Positions 1 to 9,383 of a stretch of DNA of 64,000 nt are shown here, piece by piece; the stretch's first letter is position 1; every line of letters starts with the position of its first letter. Source of the DNA: Algisphaera agarilytica. Its GTDB lineage: Bacteria; Planctomycetota; Phycisphaerae; Phycisphaerales; Phycisphaeraceae. The notes beneath the pieces were generated by a model. The model saw nothing but the letters and a program-made list of their open reading frames with translations, searched no databases and was not told the DNA's origin. A program made the translations under genes and the position numbers. Location of the stretch: assembly GCF_014207595.1 (NCBI RefSeq), contig NZ_JACHGY010000001.1:1364001-1428000 (forward strand), written 5' to 3'.

Positions 1-639
1 AACTACCTCAACCACAACCGCAGCAACCGCATCATCACCATCGAAGACCCCATCGAGTTCGTCCACGAACCCAAGAAGTCCCTCGTCGCCCAGCGCGAGG
101 TCGGGCCCGACGCGTCGAGCTTCCTCGCGTCGCTGCGCGAAGCCCTGCGTCAAGACCCAGACGTCATCCTCATCGGCGAGCTGCGCGACCACACCACGAT
201 GGCCACCGCGCTCCAGGCCGCGGACACCGGACACGCCGTGTACTCCACGGTCCACACCACCACCGCCGCGCAGACCGTACAGCGCCTCATCGCGCTGTTC
301 CCCCCCGCCGAGCGCGACCTGCTCTTGGTCCAACTCGCCACGAACCTCGAAGCGGTGATCAGCCAACGCCTCGCCCGGACGGTGGACGGCAAGGGACGCG
401 TGCCCGTGGTCGAGGTGCTGCGGTCCAACTCGGCGGTGCGCAAGTTCATTCACGAAGGCCGGGCCGCCGACCTCAACGAGATCATCGAGCACCGCGAGAA
501 CGGCATGCAGACCTTCGACCAGCACCTGCTCGAGCTCTACACCGCCAAGACCATCTCCGGCACCGAAGCCCTCCGCCTCGCCTCGAACCCCGAAGCCGTG
601 TCGATGGGCATGCGCAGCGCGCGGTTCAAGATGGTGTGA
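1..639 (+). CDS. PilT/PilU-type twitching-motility ATPase, C-terminal part
   Basis: Only the C-terminal half is present; the frame is open to the left edge. Secretion/retraction ATPases of this family power type IV pilus retraction at the inner membrane. Visible motifs are the Asp box and Walker B region (IITIEDPIEFVH, then LRQDPDVILIGELRD) and the His box (STVHTTTAAQTVQRLI). The tail MQTFDQHLLELY followed by an AL..ASNPE stretch matches the C-terminus typical of PilT and PilU. Walker A lies upstream of the window. I cannot choose between PilT and PilU without the N-terminus. The stop overlaps a possible GTG for the next frame by 4 bp (GTGA), but that gene more likely starts at 675. Confidence 0.9.
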   Translation, partial: NYLNHNRSNRIITIEDPIEFVHEPKKSLVAQREVGPDASSFLASLREALRQDPDVILIGELRDHTTMATALQAADTGHAVYSTVHTTTAAQTVQRLIALFPPAERDLLLVQLATNLEAVISQRLARTVDGKGRVPVVEVLRSNSAVRKFIHEGRAADLNEIIEHRENGMQTFDQHLLELYTAKTISGTEALRLASNPEAVSMGMRSARFKMV

Positions 640-674
640 CGACGACACACAAAATCTGTTTTAAGAAGTACACG

Positions 675-3113
675 ATGAATCGACCGCCATTTGTTCCTCG
701 CCTCGCTTCCTGCGTCCTTGCCTGCCTGCTGGCGTGTCCCAGTTCGGCCGACATCCCGCTGCTTGGGGATCGCGCTCCGCTGCCCCCGCTCCTTGATGGT
801 GATTTCGAGGCCGTCCGTGCATCCTGGCGGGCGGGCAAGCAGTCTCCCCACTGGACGACACGAACGCTTCAGGGCAACACCAACATGGGGCTGCACGAAG
901 GCGCGTTGTTCTCGATGAGTGCGTTGGGCATCGCCGAATCGGATGTGCTCGGCGCCAACCCGGACTACCCCACGCCCCGTGCCGGGGACACCCTCGATTG
1001 GAGCTTCGGGGCCGATCTCGAGTACATCAGCAACAGCACCCTCACCGTCAGCCTGGTCTTCGGTGAACACGAGCGCGTCCTCGCCGAGGACGTCGAGTTG
1101 CAGGGATCAGACAAACAAGTTGAACACTTCGAGGGGGCTTACACCGTCACCGAGGAAGACGCCGCCGCGGGTCTGCCGTTTGTGCGGGTCACGTTCCGCT
1201 CGGAGAAGAGCATCAAGCTGCTGCTGGAGTACGTGAACGTCAGCGTCCGCGCCCCCGAACGCGCGGGCCCCGATGTCGCTGCGAAAGTGGTTGACGATGG
1301 CATCGCGTTGAACTGGTCGGACCCCAACGCGCAGCCCAACAGCCAGTTCCGCATCTACCGCCAGGCCAACCCCCGCGAGGCCTATCAGCCGATCCACACC
1401 ACATCATCGACCCGCTTTGTCGACCGCGATTTCATCCACGGCCTGAACTACCGCTACGTCGTCACCCGCCTGGGCGAACCCGAGTCTGCGGGGTCCGCCC
1501 CCGTAGTCATCGCCAAGGCCGATGCCCAGGCTCCCACCCCGCCGCGAGGTGTTCAGGCCGAGGTGTTCGACGCCGAGGTCAACGTGCGGTGGGATGCGCC
1601 GAGCGAACCGGACGTGGCGAGTTACACCGTCTACCGCGGCAACGCACAGGGACAGAGCCGCCAAGCGATCGCCCAGGGGCTCAACCGCCGATCGTTCATC
1701 GACTTCACCCCCGCCAAAGGCGTGAACAACACCTACGCCGTGGTGGCCACGGACCACAGTGGCAACGAAAGCCAACCCTCTGAGCCCATCACCGCTCGGG
1801 TCAAGACCGTCCCCGGTGCGTCCTTCAGCGATCTGATTCGGCCGATGCCGATCGTTGGCGAACTACGATCCGACCTCTGGGGGGCCGACTCGGTGCTGCC
1901 GCGTGATCCGTCCAACGGCATCGAGCACCCCGACTGGAGCTACTGGGGCGGGCGTCCGGTCAAGGACCACGACGGGCGGTACCACATGGTCGTCACCCGT
2001 TGGCCCGCCAACGCCACAAAGGGCCACTGGGAATGGCCGCACTCCACCGTCGCCCACGCGGTGTCGGACCACCCGGTCGGGCCGTACCGCGTCGAACGGG
2101 AGACCGCGTATGACTTCCGCAACGGCCTGGGACACAACCCCAACATCGTGCTGCTCAACGACGGCACGTACCTGCTCTACTCGCTGATCGATTGGAAGCC
2201 CACGATGCTGCATTCGACTTCGATGGCGGGGCCTTGGAAACGGCTGGGCGTGTTGACCTACGACGCCAGTGAATCGGGCGAGCCCGAGAAACTCCACTAC
2301 CGCTTCGAGCGCAACCTCTCGGGCGTACATCTCAATGACGGCCGGTTCCTGTTCGTCACCAAGGCCGGGGCGATGATGGTCAGCGAAGACGCCAACCCGC
2401 TGGGCCCGTACAAGGTGCTCACCCGCCCGCTGCAGGGCAACCCGGTCGTCCCCGAGAAATACCGCAACTCCAACTACGAAGACCCGGTGCTGTGGAAGGA
2501 CGAAGTCCAGTTCCACATGATCATCAACGCGTTCCTCGATTACCGCGCGATCTACCTGCGCTCGCCCGACGGCATCCACTGGATCTGCGACCCGGGTACC
2601 GCCTACACCCCCGGCGTCACCGCGTACGAAGACGGCACACGCACCAAGTGGTACAAGCTCGAACGGCCGCACATCCTCCAGGACGAGCACGGCCGAGCCA
2701 CGCACCTCGCGCTCGCCGCGATCGATGTCCCCAAACGTCAGGACCTGGCCCGCGACAAACACAGCTCGAAGAACATGGTCTTGCCGCTGGTCGTCCACAA
2801 ACGCTTAGCCATGCAACACACCGAGCCGATTACCGGTGAAACCACGCGGCTGGAAGTCTTGATCCGTTCTGAGCCGAGCTTCGATCCCTCGCGTGATCTC
2901 GATCTCGATTCGCTGCGCTTCGGCGCCTCGGCCGAGGTGAACTTCGGCCGAGGCGGTCGAGCCATCGAAAACATCCGCCACGATGATGGGATGCTTGTGG
3001 TGTTCGAGGATGCCGACGCCGGCCTGCTCGCCGAAGACTATGTAGGCAAGCTCCTCGGATTAACCAAAGACGGCAAACTGGTCATCGGCTTCGCCCGGCT
3101 GCCACAACGATGA
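675..3113 (+). CDS. Secreted FN3-containing five-bladed-propeller glycoside hydrolase (GH43/GH117-like)
   Basis: About 812 residues. I chose ATG 675 over the upstream GTG 636 because a clean signal peptide begins there (MNRPPFVPRLASCVLAC, cleavage near PSSA). After it comes a beta-rich, carbohydrate-binding-like module (about residues 20-185), then two fibronectin type III domains (about 190-285 and 290-380). A C-terminal catalytic-type propeller follows, with blade-like repeats such as PVKDHDGRYHMVV, HNPNIVLLNDGTYLLY and NYEDPVLWKDEVQFH. Acidic residues in those blades fit a GH43-clan or GH117-like enzyme, but I cannot assign the family. It ends 20 bp from the convergent GH86 gene, which suggests a role in the same algal-polysaccharide programme. 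Confidence 0.75.
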   Translation: MNRPPFVPRLASCVLACLLACPSSADIPLLGDRAPLPPLLDGDFEAVRASWRAGKQSPHWTTRTLQGNTNMGLHEGALFSMSALGIAESDVLGANPDYPTPRAGDTLDWSFGADLEYISNSTLTVSLVFGEHERVLAEDVELQGSDKQVEHFEGAYTVTEEDAAAGLPFVRVTFRSEKSIKLLLEYVNVSVRAPERAGPDVAAKVVDDGIALNWSDPNAQPNSQFRIYRQANPREAYQPIHTTSSTRFVDRDFIHGLNYRYVVTRLGEPESAGSAPVVIAKADAQAPTPPRGVQAEVFDAEVNVRWDAPSEPDVASYTVYRGNAQGQSRQAIAQGLNRRSFIDFTPAKGVNNTYAVVATDHSGNESQPSEPITARVKTVPGASFSDLIRPMPIVGELRSDLWGADSVLPRDPSNGIEHPDWSYWGGRPVKDHDGRYHMVVTRWPANATKGHWEWPHSTVAHAVSDHPVGPYRVERETAYDFRNGLGHNPNIVLLNDGTYLLYSLIDWKPTMLHSTSMAGPWKRLGVLTYDASESGEPEKLHYRFERNLSGVHLNDGRFLFVTKAGAMMVSEDANPLGPYKVLTRPLQGNPVVPEKYRNSNYEDPVLWKDEVQFHMIINAFLDYRAIYLRSPDGIHWICDPGTAYTPGVTAYEDGTRTKWYKLERPHILQDEHGRATHLALAAIDVPKRQDLARDKHSSKNMVLPLVVHKRLAMQHTEPITGETTRLEVLIRSEPSFDPSRDLDLDSLRFGASAEVNFGRGGRAIENIRHDDGMLVVFEDADAGLLAEDYVGKLLGLTKDGKLVIGFARLPQR

Positions 3114-3132
3114 GCGTTAAACCGCAGCAGTA

Positions 3133-5127
3133 TCACTCTGAGGCTCGCGACACCCGCAGGACCACCGAGCCGATGCCGCCGCCTGTGCCGTCGGGGAAGC
3201 TGACCTCCACCGCGTTCTCGGCTTCGAGCCATTCGGCCGGGATACGAACCCGCTTGAGGGCGCCGTATTCGTCGGCGTACTTGTGCTTGCGGTCCAAGCG
3301 GTCGGCCGAGTCTTCTACGGGGATCGTGACCGCATGGCCGTTGAACTTCACCGCGAGGTCGCGGTCCGTGCCGTGGGGTCGGCCGACCGCAATGCGGAGC
3401 GTGACCGTCTCGGCGTCTTCCACGTCCGGCACCGCGACCTTGAACGTCGCCGAATCCTGACCCGTCAGTTCGACACACGACCGGTCGCCATAGTGCACCG
3501 ATTCCTCGAAACGCTGCGCCTCAACGATCGGCTCAGCGTACGTCGCGACCACCACCACCGATTCCTGCGGCGCGAGCGTGAGTGCATCCACGCTTTCGAC
3601 CGATTGCTCGGAGTAGTTCGGTGTGAAGTCCTCGTTGCGGCTCAAACGACGCAGCTCGTAAGACTGCACCTCATCCGCGTTGGCGATGTCGAGCGTCACG
3701 TCCTGCGGCACACCCGCCAGGTTGTTAAGCACGATAAACAGACGGTCCCCATCGACAAACGATTGCTGCTGGATGTCCGGGTCGATCGACCAGCCGCGGA
3801 CGCGTCGGCCGTCGACATCCTTGAACACCTTCCAGAAGTCCACCATACGCGACTCGACCCACTCCTCAGCCGGGGATTGGTGATCTTTCGAAACCAGCAG
3901 CGCCGCGTAGTGGTCGGGCTTCCAACTCGAGGCCTCCAGCAGGATGAACGGAATCGCCTTCTCGACCGTATGCGGGTGGTCCATGAAGGTCAGCGTGTGG
4001 GCGATCGCGCCGTTGACCATCATGAAGTCGGTGATCTCCTTCTGCTTCATCCAGCGGTCCCAGTCAGACAGCTCGGGGAACAGGCGTACACCCAACGCAT
4101 CGATCTGGTCGTAACGGACGGCGGTGTCGACCATGTACGCGCCGTGCTCGCTGATGACCACGTCGATTTCCTTGCCGTGCTCCAGCACGGTGTAGTTCAC
4201 GAGCGCATCGAGGTCGGCGTCCATCGGCAGGCCGCCGGTGACGCGGGCGTCGAACGTCTGGGCCTCTTCGTCCCAGATCGTGTAGTCGTACGGGTGGAAG
4301 GAATAGAAATCCAGATCGCACTCGGTCTGGTCGATGAAGTGGCCCATGGTTTTGGGCAGCGTCTGGTAGTTGTTCTTGAAGTACTGCGACGTCGGGAAGC
4401 AAGGCCCGCCGACCTCCATGTTCAGGCCCGCCTCGTCGCGGTAGTTCTTGAAGCCCTCGTGCAGGCCGAAGAACGATTCGTCGTTGTACACGTTGAAGAA
4501 CCAGTCGGGTTCGTTCAAGCCCTCAAACCAGCGTGGGCGGTCCCAGTCGTTAAACCGGTGATTCAGGTACGCGATCATGCCCTCGGCCGCGGCGTCGTGG
4601 TCCTTGACCATCGGGTGGTGGCCGGTGGTGTCTTCCTCGCGGACGTAGGTCTCCATGAACGGCGGCCAGGTCGTCTTCAGGAAGTTTTCGGTACCCACGA
4701 GGTCCAGCCCGTCGGGGAACATCTCGCGCAATTGGTCATCGAACTTGCCCGGCGTACGGGGCGGCTCGTTCTTGAGCCGATCGATATCGACCCGCCCCGG
4801 ACGGTCGGGGTCTTCGAAGACGATTTCTTCGTAGGTGTGCCCCGCCAAGAGCAGGTTCACCCGTCGGCCGAACGTGATGCCCAGCTCGCGGAAGTAATAG
4901 TCGAACTGCTCTTGGCTAAGCTCATCCAAGCCGTCGCCCGCCGATTGGGCGATGCTGAAATACTGTTGGCGGTTTAGGTCGGAGTGGCCTTCGATCGACC
5001 AGGTCTGCGTCGGGTCGACGGTCACGGTGCTGGCAGTCGTGCGGGTACTCACCGCGTCGGTGGATGAACAGCCGACAACGCCAAGCAGGAGAACGGCAAA
5101 ACTAGCGAGACACAGGCGGGGTTGCAT
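3133..5127 (-). CDS. GH86 beta-agarase/beta-porphyranase, lipoprotein
   Basis: 664 residues. The N-terminus is a lipoprotein signal with lipobox GVVGC (Cys20), so the enzyme is probably anchored to a membrane facing outward. The body looks like GH86: an LNRQQYFSIAQS start strand, a probable acid/base Glu206 in FEGLNEPDW, and a probable nucleophile Glu327 in VISEHGAY, followed by C-terminal beta-sandwich regions. GH86 enzymes endo-cleave beta-1,4 bonds of agarose or porphyran. It is the last gene of a leftward block, 57 bp after the GH29 gene. Which polymer it cuts cannot be told from sequence alone. Confidence 0.85.
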   Translation of the reverse strand: MQPRLCLASFAVLLLGVVGCSSTDAVSTRTTASTVTVDPTQTWSIEGHSDLNRQQYFSIAQSAGDGLDELSQEQFDYYFRELGITFGRRVNLLLAGHTYEEIVFEDPDRPGRVDIDRLKNEPPRTPGKFDDQLREMFPDGLDLVGTENFLKTTWPPFMETYVREEDTTGHHPMVKDHDAAAEGMIAYLNHRFNDWDRPRWFEGLNEPDWFFNVYNDESFFGLHEGFKNYRDEAGLNMEVGGPCFPTSQYFKNNYQTLPKTMGHFIDQTECDLDFYSFHPYDYTIWDEEAQTFDARVTGGLPMDADLDALVNYTVLEHGKEIDVVISEHGAYMVDTAVRYDQIDALGVRLFPELSDWDRWMKQKEITDFMMVNGAIAHTLTFMDHPHTVEKAIPFILLEASSWKPDHYAALLVSKDHQSPAEEWVESRMVDFWKVFKDVDGRRVRGWSIDPDIQQQSFVDGDRLFIVLNNLAGVPQDVTLDIANADEVQSYELRRLSRNEDFTPNYSEQSVESVDALTLAPQESVVVVATYAEPIVEAQRFEESVHYGDRSCVELTGQDSATFKVAVPDVEDAETVTLRIAVGRPHGTDRDLAVKFNGHAVTIPVEDSADRLDRKHKYADEYGALKRVRIPAEWLEAENAVEVSFPDGTGGGIGSVVLRVSRASE

Positions 5128-5184
5128 AGTGATCCTTGCGCAAATGAAGTTGATTACGGGTGAGGTAATGGATTCAGTAGGCGT

Positions 5185-6564
5185 TCAGAGCGTTTCGATC
5201 TTGAACACATTGGCGAGCGGGCTGGACGTGAAGCCGTCGGGCAGGTCGATGACCAAGCCGTCGTCGCCGTGTTCCCAAGCCAGCGGCGCATCGCTACCCA
5301 GAAGCGACACGTTCTTGAGGGTGTCGGGCATGACCTTGAAGTTCGTGCTCAACGCCTGCACCACCACCCGTCCGCCGACCGGCTCGCCGAGGCAGGTGGC
5401 GTAGAGCGACGTGCCGTTGACGGTCAGGCGGATGTCCTCGGGGGTGAACAGCGTGGTGGCGAAGTGGTCGTTGTGGTGATACGAGCCGGGGTTCAACGGT
5501 TTGATCACCGTCGGCCCCTCGCCGAAGACCGACCAGGGCGAAGCGCCGTAGATCGCTTCGCCGTGGACCTTCAGCCACTGCCCGACCGCGTCGAGCGTGC
5601 CGCGCACCTCATCCGAAAAACTCCCGTCCGGCAGCGGCGGCACATTGAGCAGGAGGATGCCGTTCTTGCTGACGATGTCGACCAGAGCCCGGACGATGTT
5701 GGCCGCCGACCGCAACGGCAGGCCCTCGCGGTGGAACCAGCCGTGCACGTTCCAGTCGGGCGAAATATTCATGTCCACGTCGGTCATCCACGGGTCGTAG
5801 GCGACGTGGTCGAGCAGGCCGTTCTCCAGGTCGCGCATGCCGACGCCCGGCGGGATGTCGTGGGACTTGTAGATGAACTCGATGTCGGCCCCGCGCCGCT
5901 GCGCATCGTTGAACAGGTAGGCGAGGAAGGCCCGCTGGTTGTGGTCCGACAGCCGTTCGATCCCGCCGGGCGGGAAGTGCCCGGGGTTGGGCGCGTCGGG
6001 GTCGTAGGGCGTCGACTCGTCGGGCCCGAGGTAGTGGGACTGGTGAACGATCTTGAGGTGATGGGACTGCTTGGTGCCGCCGAAGCTGGCGTCGACCCAG
6101 AAGACATCGGGGTGGTGCAGATCGACGGCTTCCATCGCGCGCTCCATCCAGCCGTCGTCGCTGATGCTGTGAAACGAGCCGAAGAACTTCAGGCCGCGGG
6201 CGCGGATCGCCGTCGCCAACTCGCCCATGATGTCGCGGTGCGGGTTCTGCTTCACGCTGTTGAAATCATCGAGCTTGCTGTCCCAGTGCAGGAACGGGCT
6301 GCCGTGCCAGCAGATCGGCCCGGCGAATTTCGCGCCGGTCTTCTCGAACAGCTCGGCCCACTCCGCGGGATCGAATGCCTCGGCCGTGAAATACTCGACC
6401 GCCTGCTCGGGCGTGTAGTCTTCACAGCCCGGCTGCTGCTGGATCGACCCGAGCCCCCAGTGGCAGTACATCCCGAACTTCGCATCGATCAGCCACTGCG
6501 GCGTCTGGTGTCGGCGGAGCGAGGTCCAGGTGGGTTCGAACTCGGGGGTGTCGACGCTGGGCAT
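5185..6564 (-). CDS. GH29 alpha-L-fucosidase-family enzyme (possible alpha-L-galactosidase)
   Basis: 459 residues with no signal peptide, so probably cytoplasmic. GH29 hallmarks are WLIDAKFGMYCHWG near residue 24, LFEKTGAKFAGPICWHG near 72, WDSKLDDFNSV and RDIMGELATAIRARGLKF, and a likely nucleophile Asp158 in VFWVDASFGG. The family is retaining and removes alpha-L-fucosyl or, in some members, alpha-L-galactosyl residues. Because neighbours are agar/porphyran enzymes and porphyran contains L-galactose, an exo-alpha-L-galactosidase is the better guess; that is inference. It sits 56 bp downstream of a GH117 gene and 57 bp upstream of GH86. A GGAAGG ribosome site precedes the start. Confidence 0.8.
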   Translation of the reverse strand: MPSVDTPEFEPTWTSLRRHQTPQWLIDAKFGMYCHWGLGSIQQQPGCEDYTPEQAVEYFTAEAFDPAEWAELFEKTGAKFAGPICWHGSPFLHWDSKLDDFNSVKQNPHRDIMGELATAIRARGLKFFGSFHSISDDGWMERAMEAVDLHHPDVFWVDASFGGTKQSHHLKIVHQSHYLGPDESTPYDPDAPNPGHFPPGGIERLSDHNQRAFLAYLFNDAQRRGADIEFIYKSHDIPPGVGMRDLENGLLDHVAYDPWMTDVDMNISPDWNVHGWFHREGLPLRSAANIVRALVDIVSKNGILLLNVPPLPDGSFSDEVRGTLDAVGQWLKVHGEAIYGASPWSVFGEGPTVIKPLNPGSYHHNDHFATTLFTPEDIRLTVNGTSLYATCLGEPVGGRVVVQALSTNFKVMPDTLKNVSLLGSDAPLAWEHGDDGLVIDLPDGFTSSPLANVFKIETL

Positions 6565-6620
6565 ACTGATTCCTTCCGTCCCCGCAGACCGCGGGATTGA
6601 ATACTTAAGACGCGATTATT

Positions 6621-7808
6621 CTACCCGCCTACGGCATCCCGCTCGCGCTGCTTGCGCTGCTCAGGCGTCAACGGCTGGGCGTAGTAGAACTCGGGCTTGT
6701 GGAAGACGCGCGTGGATTTAAACGCCGGGTCGCCGGGTTCACGGCGGAGGTCGCAGTCGAACCGCGTCAGCACCGAGTACTGCTTGTCCGGCGTGCCCGC
6801 GTTGATGAAGTGGCCAAAGCCCCAGGTCACGCCCTGCCCGTCGCCGGTGTCGGTGAAGGCGTCGGGGGTGTAGAACTTCGCGGCGTTCGGGCCGAACTCA
6901 ACGATCGAGGCGATCTCGAAGTTCACCCCGTCTTCCGCGTACTGGATCGTGTAGTGCTCGGGCCCGTCACGCAGCACCATCGCCGCGATGCCCGACTTCC
7001 ACGGGAACAGCGTCACCTCGTGCCCCGAGTTGAGCACGGGGTTAAGCGGGTGCTTCTCGAACGGCTTCAGCGGGTCGTCGGAGATCGCCAGGCCCATCGT
7101 GATCCACACGCAGCCCGGGCGATTGAACGCGGACTTGTAGTAGCAGTAGATCTTGCCGTCGCGCACGAGCATGCACGGGCCGTGCACCGCGTACTGGTCC
7201 CACTCGCCTTCCTTGCCCGTCGGGATCACCTCCGCATCGACGGGCGTCCACGGCCCATCGGGCGAATCCGAGTGCGACACCGCGATCGGGCAGTAGTCAC
7301 CCCGCAAACCGCTGGGCTCGGTGAACGCCTGGTAGTACAGGTAGAACCGCCCTTCCCACTTCAGGATGTCGGGCGTGCACACCGCGCGCCAACCCACTTG
7401 CGGCTTGGGCGGACGCGGCACCGCGACGCCCTGCTCTTCCCAGACAAAGCCGTCTTTGCTCGTGGCGTACCACACTTCGCCGAGGTCCCAGTCGGCCGAG
7501 GCGACGGTGTCGGTCGCGTCCTTGGCGCCTTCCATGCCCAGGCAAGGCGTCTCGGTGTCGCGTTTGGTGTACCAGACGTAGTACTGCCCGTTCTCGTAGA
7601 TGATCTTCGAGGGGTCGCGGCGCGAGACGGTGCCATCGCCGTCGCTGTAGTCGAAGCCGACCAGGGGCGTGTACTTGAAGTTGGTGAACAGCGGGTTCTC
7701 TTCCGGGCGTGAGAACGGCCGGGTGTCGGCCTGACGCTGCATCGCGGCGCTGAGCGGTCGGTCCCAAACCTCGGGCGTCACGGTGTACGGAAACGCGTCT
7801 TCAGACAT
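6621..7808 (-). CDS. GH117 alpha-1,3-(3,6-anhydro)-L-galactosidase, copy A
   Basis: 395 residues, no signal peptide. GH117 enzymes remove the terminal 3,6-anhydro-alpha-L-galactose from neoagaro-oligosaccharides. Blade motifs conserved among the three copies here are SRRDPSKII (Asp65), YYVWYTKR, CTPDILKWEGRFYLYYQAF, SDSPDGPW, WDQYAVHGP (Asp204) and NSGHE (His263). The two Asp and the His are candidate catalytic residues by analogy with characterised GH117 enzymes. It is most like copy B, which lies just upstream. The N-terminus (AFPYTVTPE) aligns in all three copies and supports this start. Confidence 0.9.
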   Translation of the reverse strand: MSEDAFPYTVTPEVWDRPLSAAMQRQADTRPFSRPEENPLFTNFKYTPLVGFDYSDGDGTVSRRDPSKIIYENGQYYVWYTKRDTETPCLGMEGAKDATDTVASADWDLGEVWYATSKDGFVWEEQGVAVPRPPKPQVGWRAVCTPDILKWEGRFYLYYQAFTEPSGLRGDYCPIAVSHSDSPDGPWTPVDAEVIPTGKEGEWDQYAVHGPCMLVRDGKIYCYYKSAFNRPGCVWITMGLAISDDPLKPFEKHPLNPVLNSGHEVTLFPWKSGIAAMVLRDGPEHYTIQYAEDGVNFEIASIVEFGPNAAKFYTPDAFTDTGDGQGVTWGFGHFINAGTPDKQYSVLTRFDCDLRREPGDPAFKSTRVFHKPEFYYAQPLTPEQRKQRERDAVGG

Positions 7809-7849
7809 CAGCGGCTACCTCAAAAACAAGACGACTTGATTGATCTTCT

Positions 7850-7958
7850 CCCCTCCCTTGGGGGAGGGGCCGGGGGAGGGTGCCGAGGCGTGCGGTTGCA
7901 ACGCGGTTTCGGGCAAGGCTTCACACCCTCCCCTAACCCCTCCCTCAAGGGAGGGGGA
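7850..7958. repeat. Palindromic repeat pair, CCCTCCC/GGGAGGG family
   Basis: Two hairpin units, CCCCTCCCTTGGGGGAGGGG (7850-7869) and CCCCTCCCTCAAGGGAGGGG (7937-7956), with GGGGGAGGGTG and CACCCTCCCC between. Lies between GH117 copies A and B inside the leftward block. Same architecture as 16751-16873 and 43346-43468. Confidence 0.85.
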
Positions 7959-8003
7959 TCAAGCCTGCCCTTCCGGTGGGATAGAAATTCACAAGCGTTC
8001 GAA

Positions 8004-9188
8004 TCACTGCGGCTTCGCCGCAGCACGTTCCTTTTGCTTCTCTTCCGGCAGCGGATGCGAGAAGTAGAACTCGGGCTTGTGCAGGTACTTGGTCGTCTTG
8101 AACAGCGGGTCGAATTTGTCGCGACGCAGGTCGCAGTCGAACCGCGCCAGGATCGAGTGTTCCGTGCCCGGGCCGCCCGCGTTGACGAAGTGACACAAGC
8201 CCCAGGTCACGCCTGGGCCGTCGCCGCTGTCTTCGAACGCGTCGGGGTCGAAGAACTTCGCGGCGGTGGGCGCGAGCTCGACGATCGACGCGATGTCGAA
8301 GTTCACCCAGTCCTCGGCGTACTGCATGGTGTAGTGCTCGTTGCCGTCCTGGATGAGCAGCGCCGCGACGCCTTCCTTGAACGGGAACATCGCGACCTCG
8401 TGGCCGGAGTTCATCACCGGGTTCAGCGGGTGCTTCTCGAACGGCTTCAGCGGATCGTCCGAGATCGCCAGCCCCATCGCGACCCACAACCGGTCGGGGC
8501 GGTTGAACGCGGACTTGTAGTAGCAGTAGATCTTGTCGTTGTGGACGAGCATGCACGGGCCGTGAACCGCAAACTGGTCCCACTCGCCTTCCTTGCCGGT
8601 GGGGATGATCACGCCTTCTTCCGGGGTCCACGGCCCATCGGGCGAGTCGGAGTGCGACACCGCGATCGGGCAGTAGTCGCCCCGCAGACCGCTCGGCTCG
8701 GTGAAGGCCTGGTAGTAGAGGTAGAACCGCCCCTTCCACTTGAGGATGTCGGGCGTGCACACCGAGCGGAAGCCGACCTGCGGCTTGGGCGGGCGCGGCA
8801 CGGCGACGCCCTGCTCTTCCCAGGTGAAGCCGTCGTCACTGGTCGCGTACCAGACTTCGGCCAGGTCCCAGTCGGCCGAGGCCACGGTGTCGGTCGCGTC
8901 CTTCGCGCCCTTCATCCCCAAGCAAGGCGTTTCGGTGTCGCGCTTGGTGTACCAGACGTAGTACTTGCCGTTCTCGAACAGGATCTTCGACGGGTCACGG
9001 CGGGTGGTGGTGCCGTCGCCGTCGCTGTAGTCGAAGCCCTTGAGCGGGGTGTACTTGAAGTTGGTGAACAGCGGGTTGTCTTCGGGGCGCTCGTTGGGGT
9101 AGTGGTAGAAGCTGCGCTTCATCGCGGCACTGAGCTCGCGGTTCTTGGTGTCGGGGGTGACGGTATACGGGAAGGCTTCGGTGGACAT
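8004..9188 (-). CDS. GH117 alpha-1,3-(3,6-anhydro)-L-galactosidase, copy B
   Basis: 394 residues, no signal peptide, closely similar to copy A along its whole length. It keeps RRDPSKI, CTPDILKWKGRFYLYYQ, WDQFAVHGP and NSGHE. The differences cluster at the N-terminus (RSFYHYPNERPEDN in place of RQADTRPFSRPEEN) and in the C-terminal third. This looks like a duplication with possible change of oligosaccharide length preference. A palindromic repeat cluster lies between it and copy A. An AT-rich stretch upstream (about 9266-9330) may hold its own promoter. Confidence 0.9.
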   Translation of the reverse strand: MSTEAFPYTVTPDTKNRELSAAMKRSFYHYPNERPEDNPLFTNFKYTPLKGFDYSDGDGTTTRRDPSKILFENGKYYVWYTKRDTETPCLGMKGAKDATDTVASADWDLAEVWYATSDDGFTWEEQGVAVPRPPKPQVGFRSVCTPDILKWKGRFYLYYQAFTEPSGLRGDYCPIAVSHSDSPDGPWTPEEGVIIPTGKEGEWDQFAVHGPCMLVHNDKIYCYYKSAFNRPDRLWVAMGLAISDDPLKPFEKHPLNPVMNSGHEVAMFPFKEGVAALLIQDGNEHYTMQYAEDWVNFDIASIVELAPTAAKFFDPDAFEDSGDGPGVTWGLCHFVNAGGPGTEHSILARFDCDLRRDKFDPLFKTTKYLHKPEFYFSHPLPEEKQKERAAAKPQ

Positions 9189-9383
9189 GGGGGGCTCGGG
9201 TGGGTGGATTCTTCGGCTGAGTCATCGAGGCCCGCGGAAGAGAAGCGGGATGACGAGTTGGGTCAAAATATTAACAATTATCAGTTTTTACGCCAGTAAA
9301 TTCTGGTATTCACCCGTAATAAGCCCGAATGAGCTGGGAAATCTGCCCCGTGGGCCCCGATTGATTCCGCGGAGAAGTTCGGG

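Noticed and set aside
636-674. GTG start at 636 overlapping the PilT-type stop for the FN3 hydrolase
   Set aside because: It would place 13 extra residues before a well-formed signal peptide; the ATG at 675 gives a normal N-terminus.
3283-4977. A 564-codon frame opposite the GH86 lipoprotein gene
   Set aside because: Arg/Val/His-rich shadow; the GH86 frame has a lipobox and catalytic motifs.
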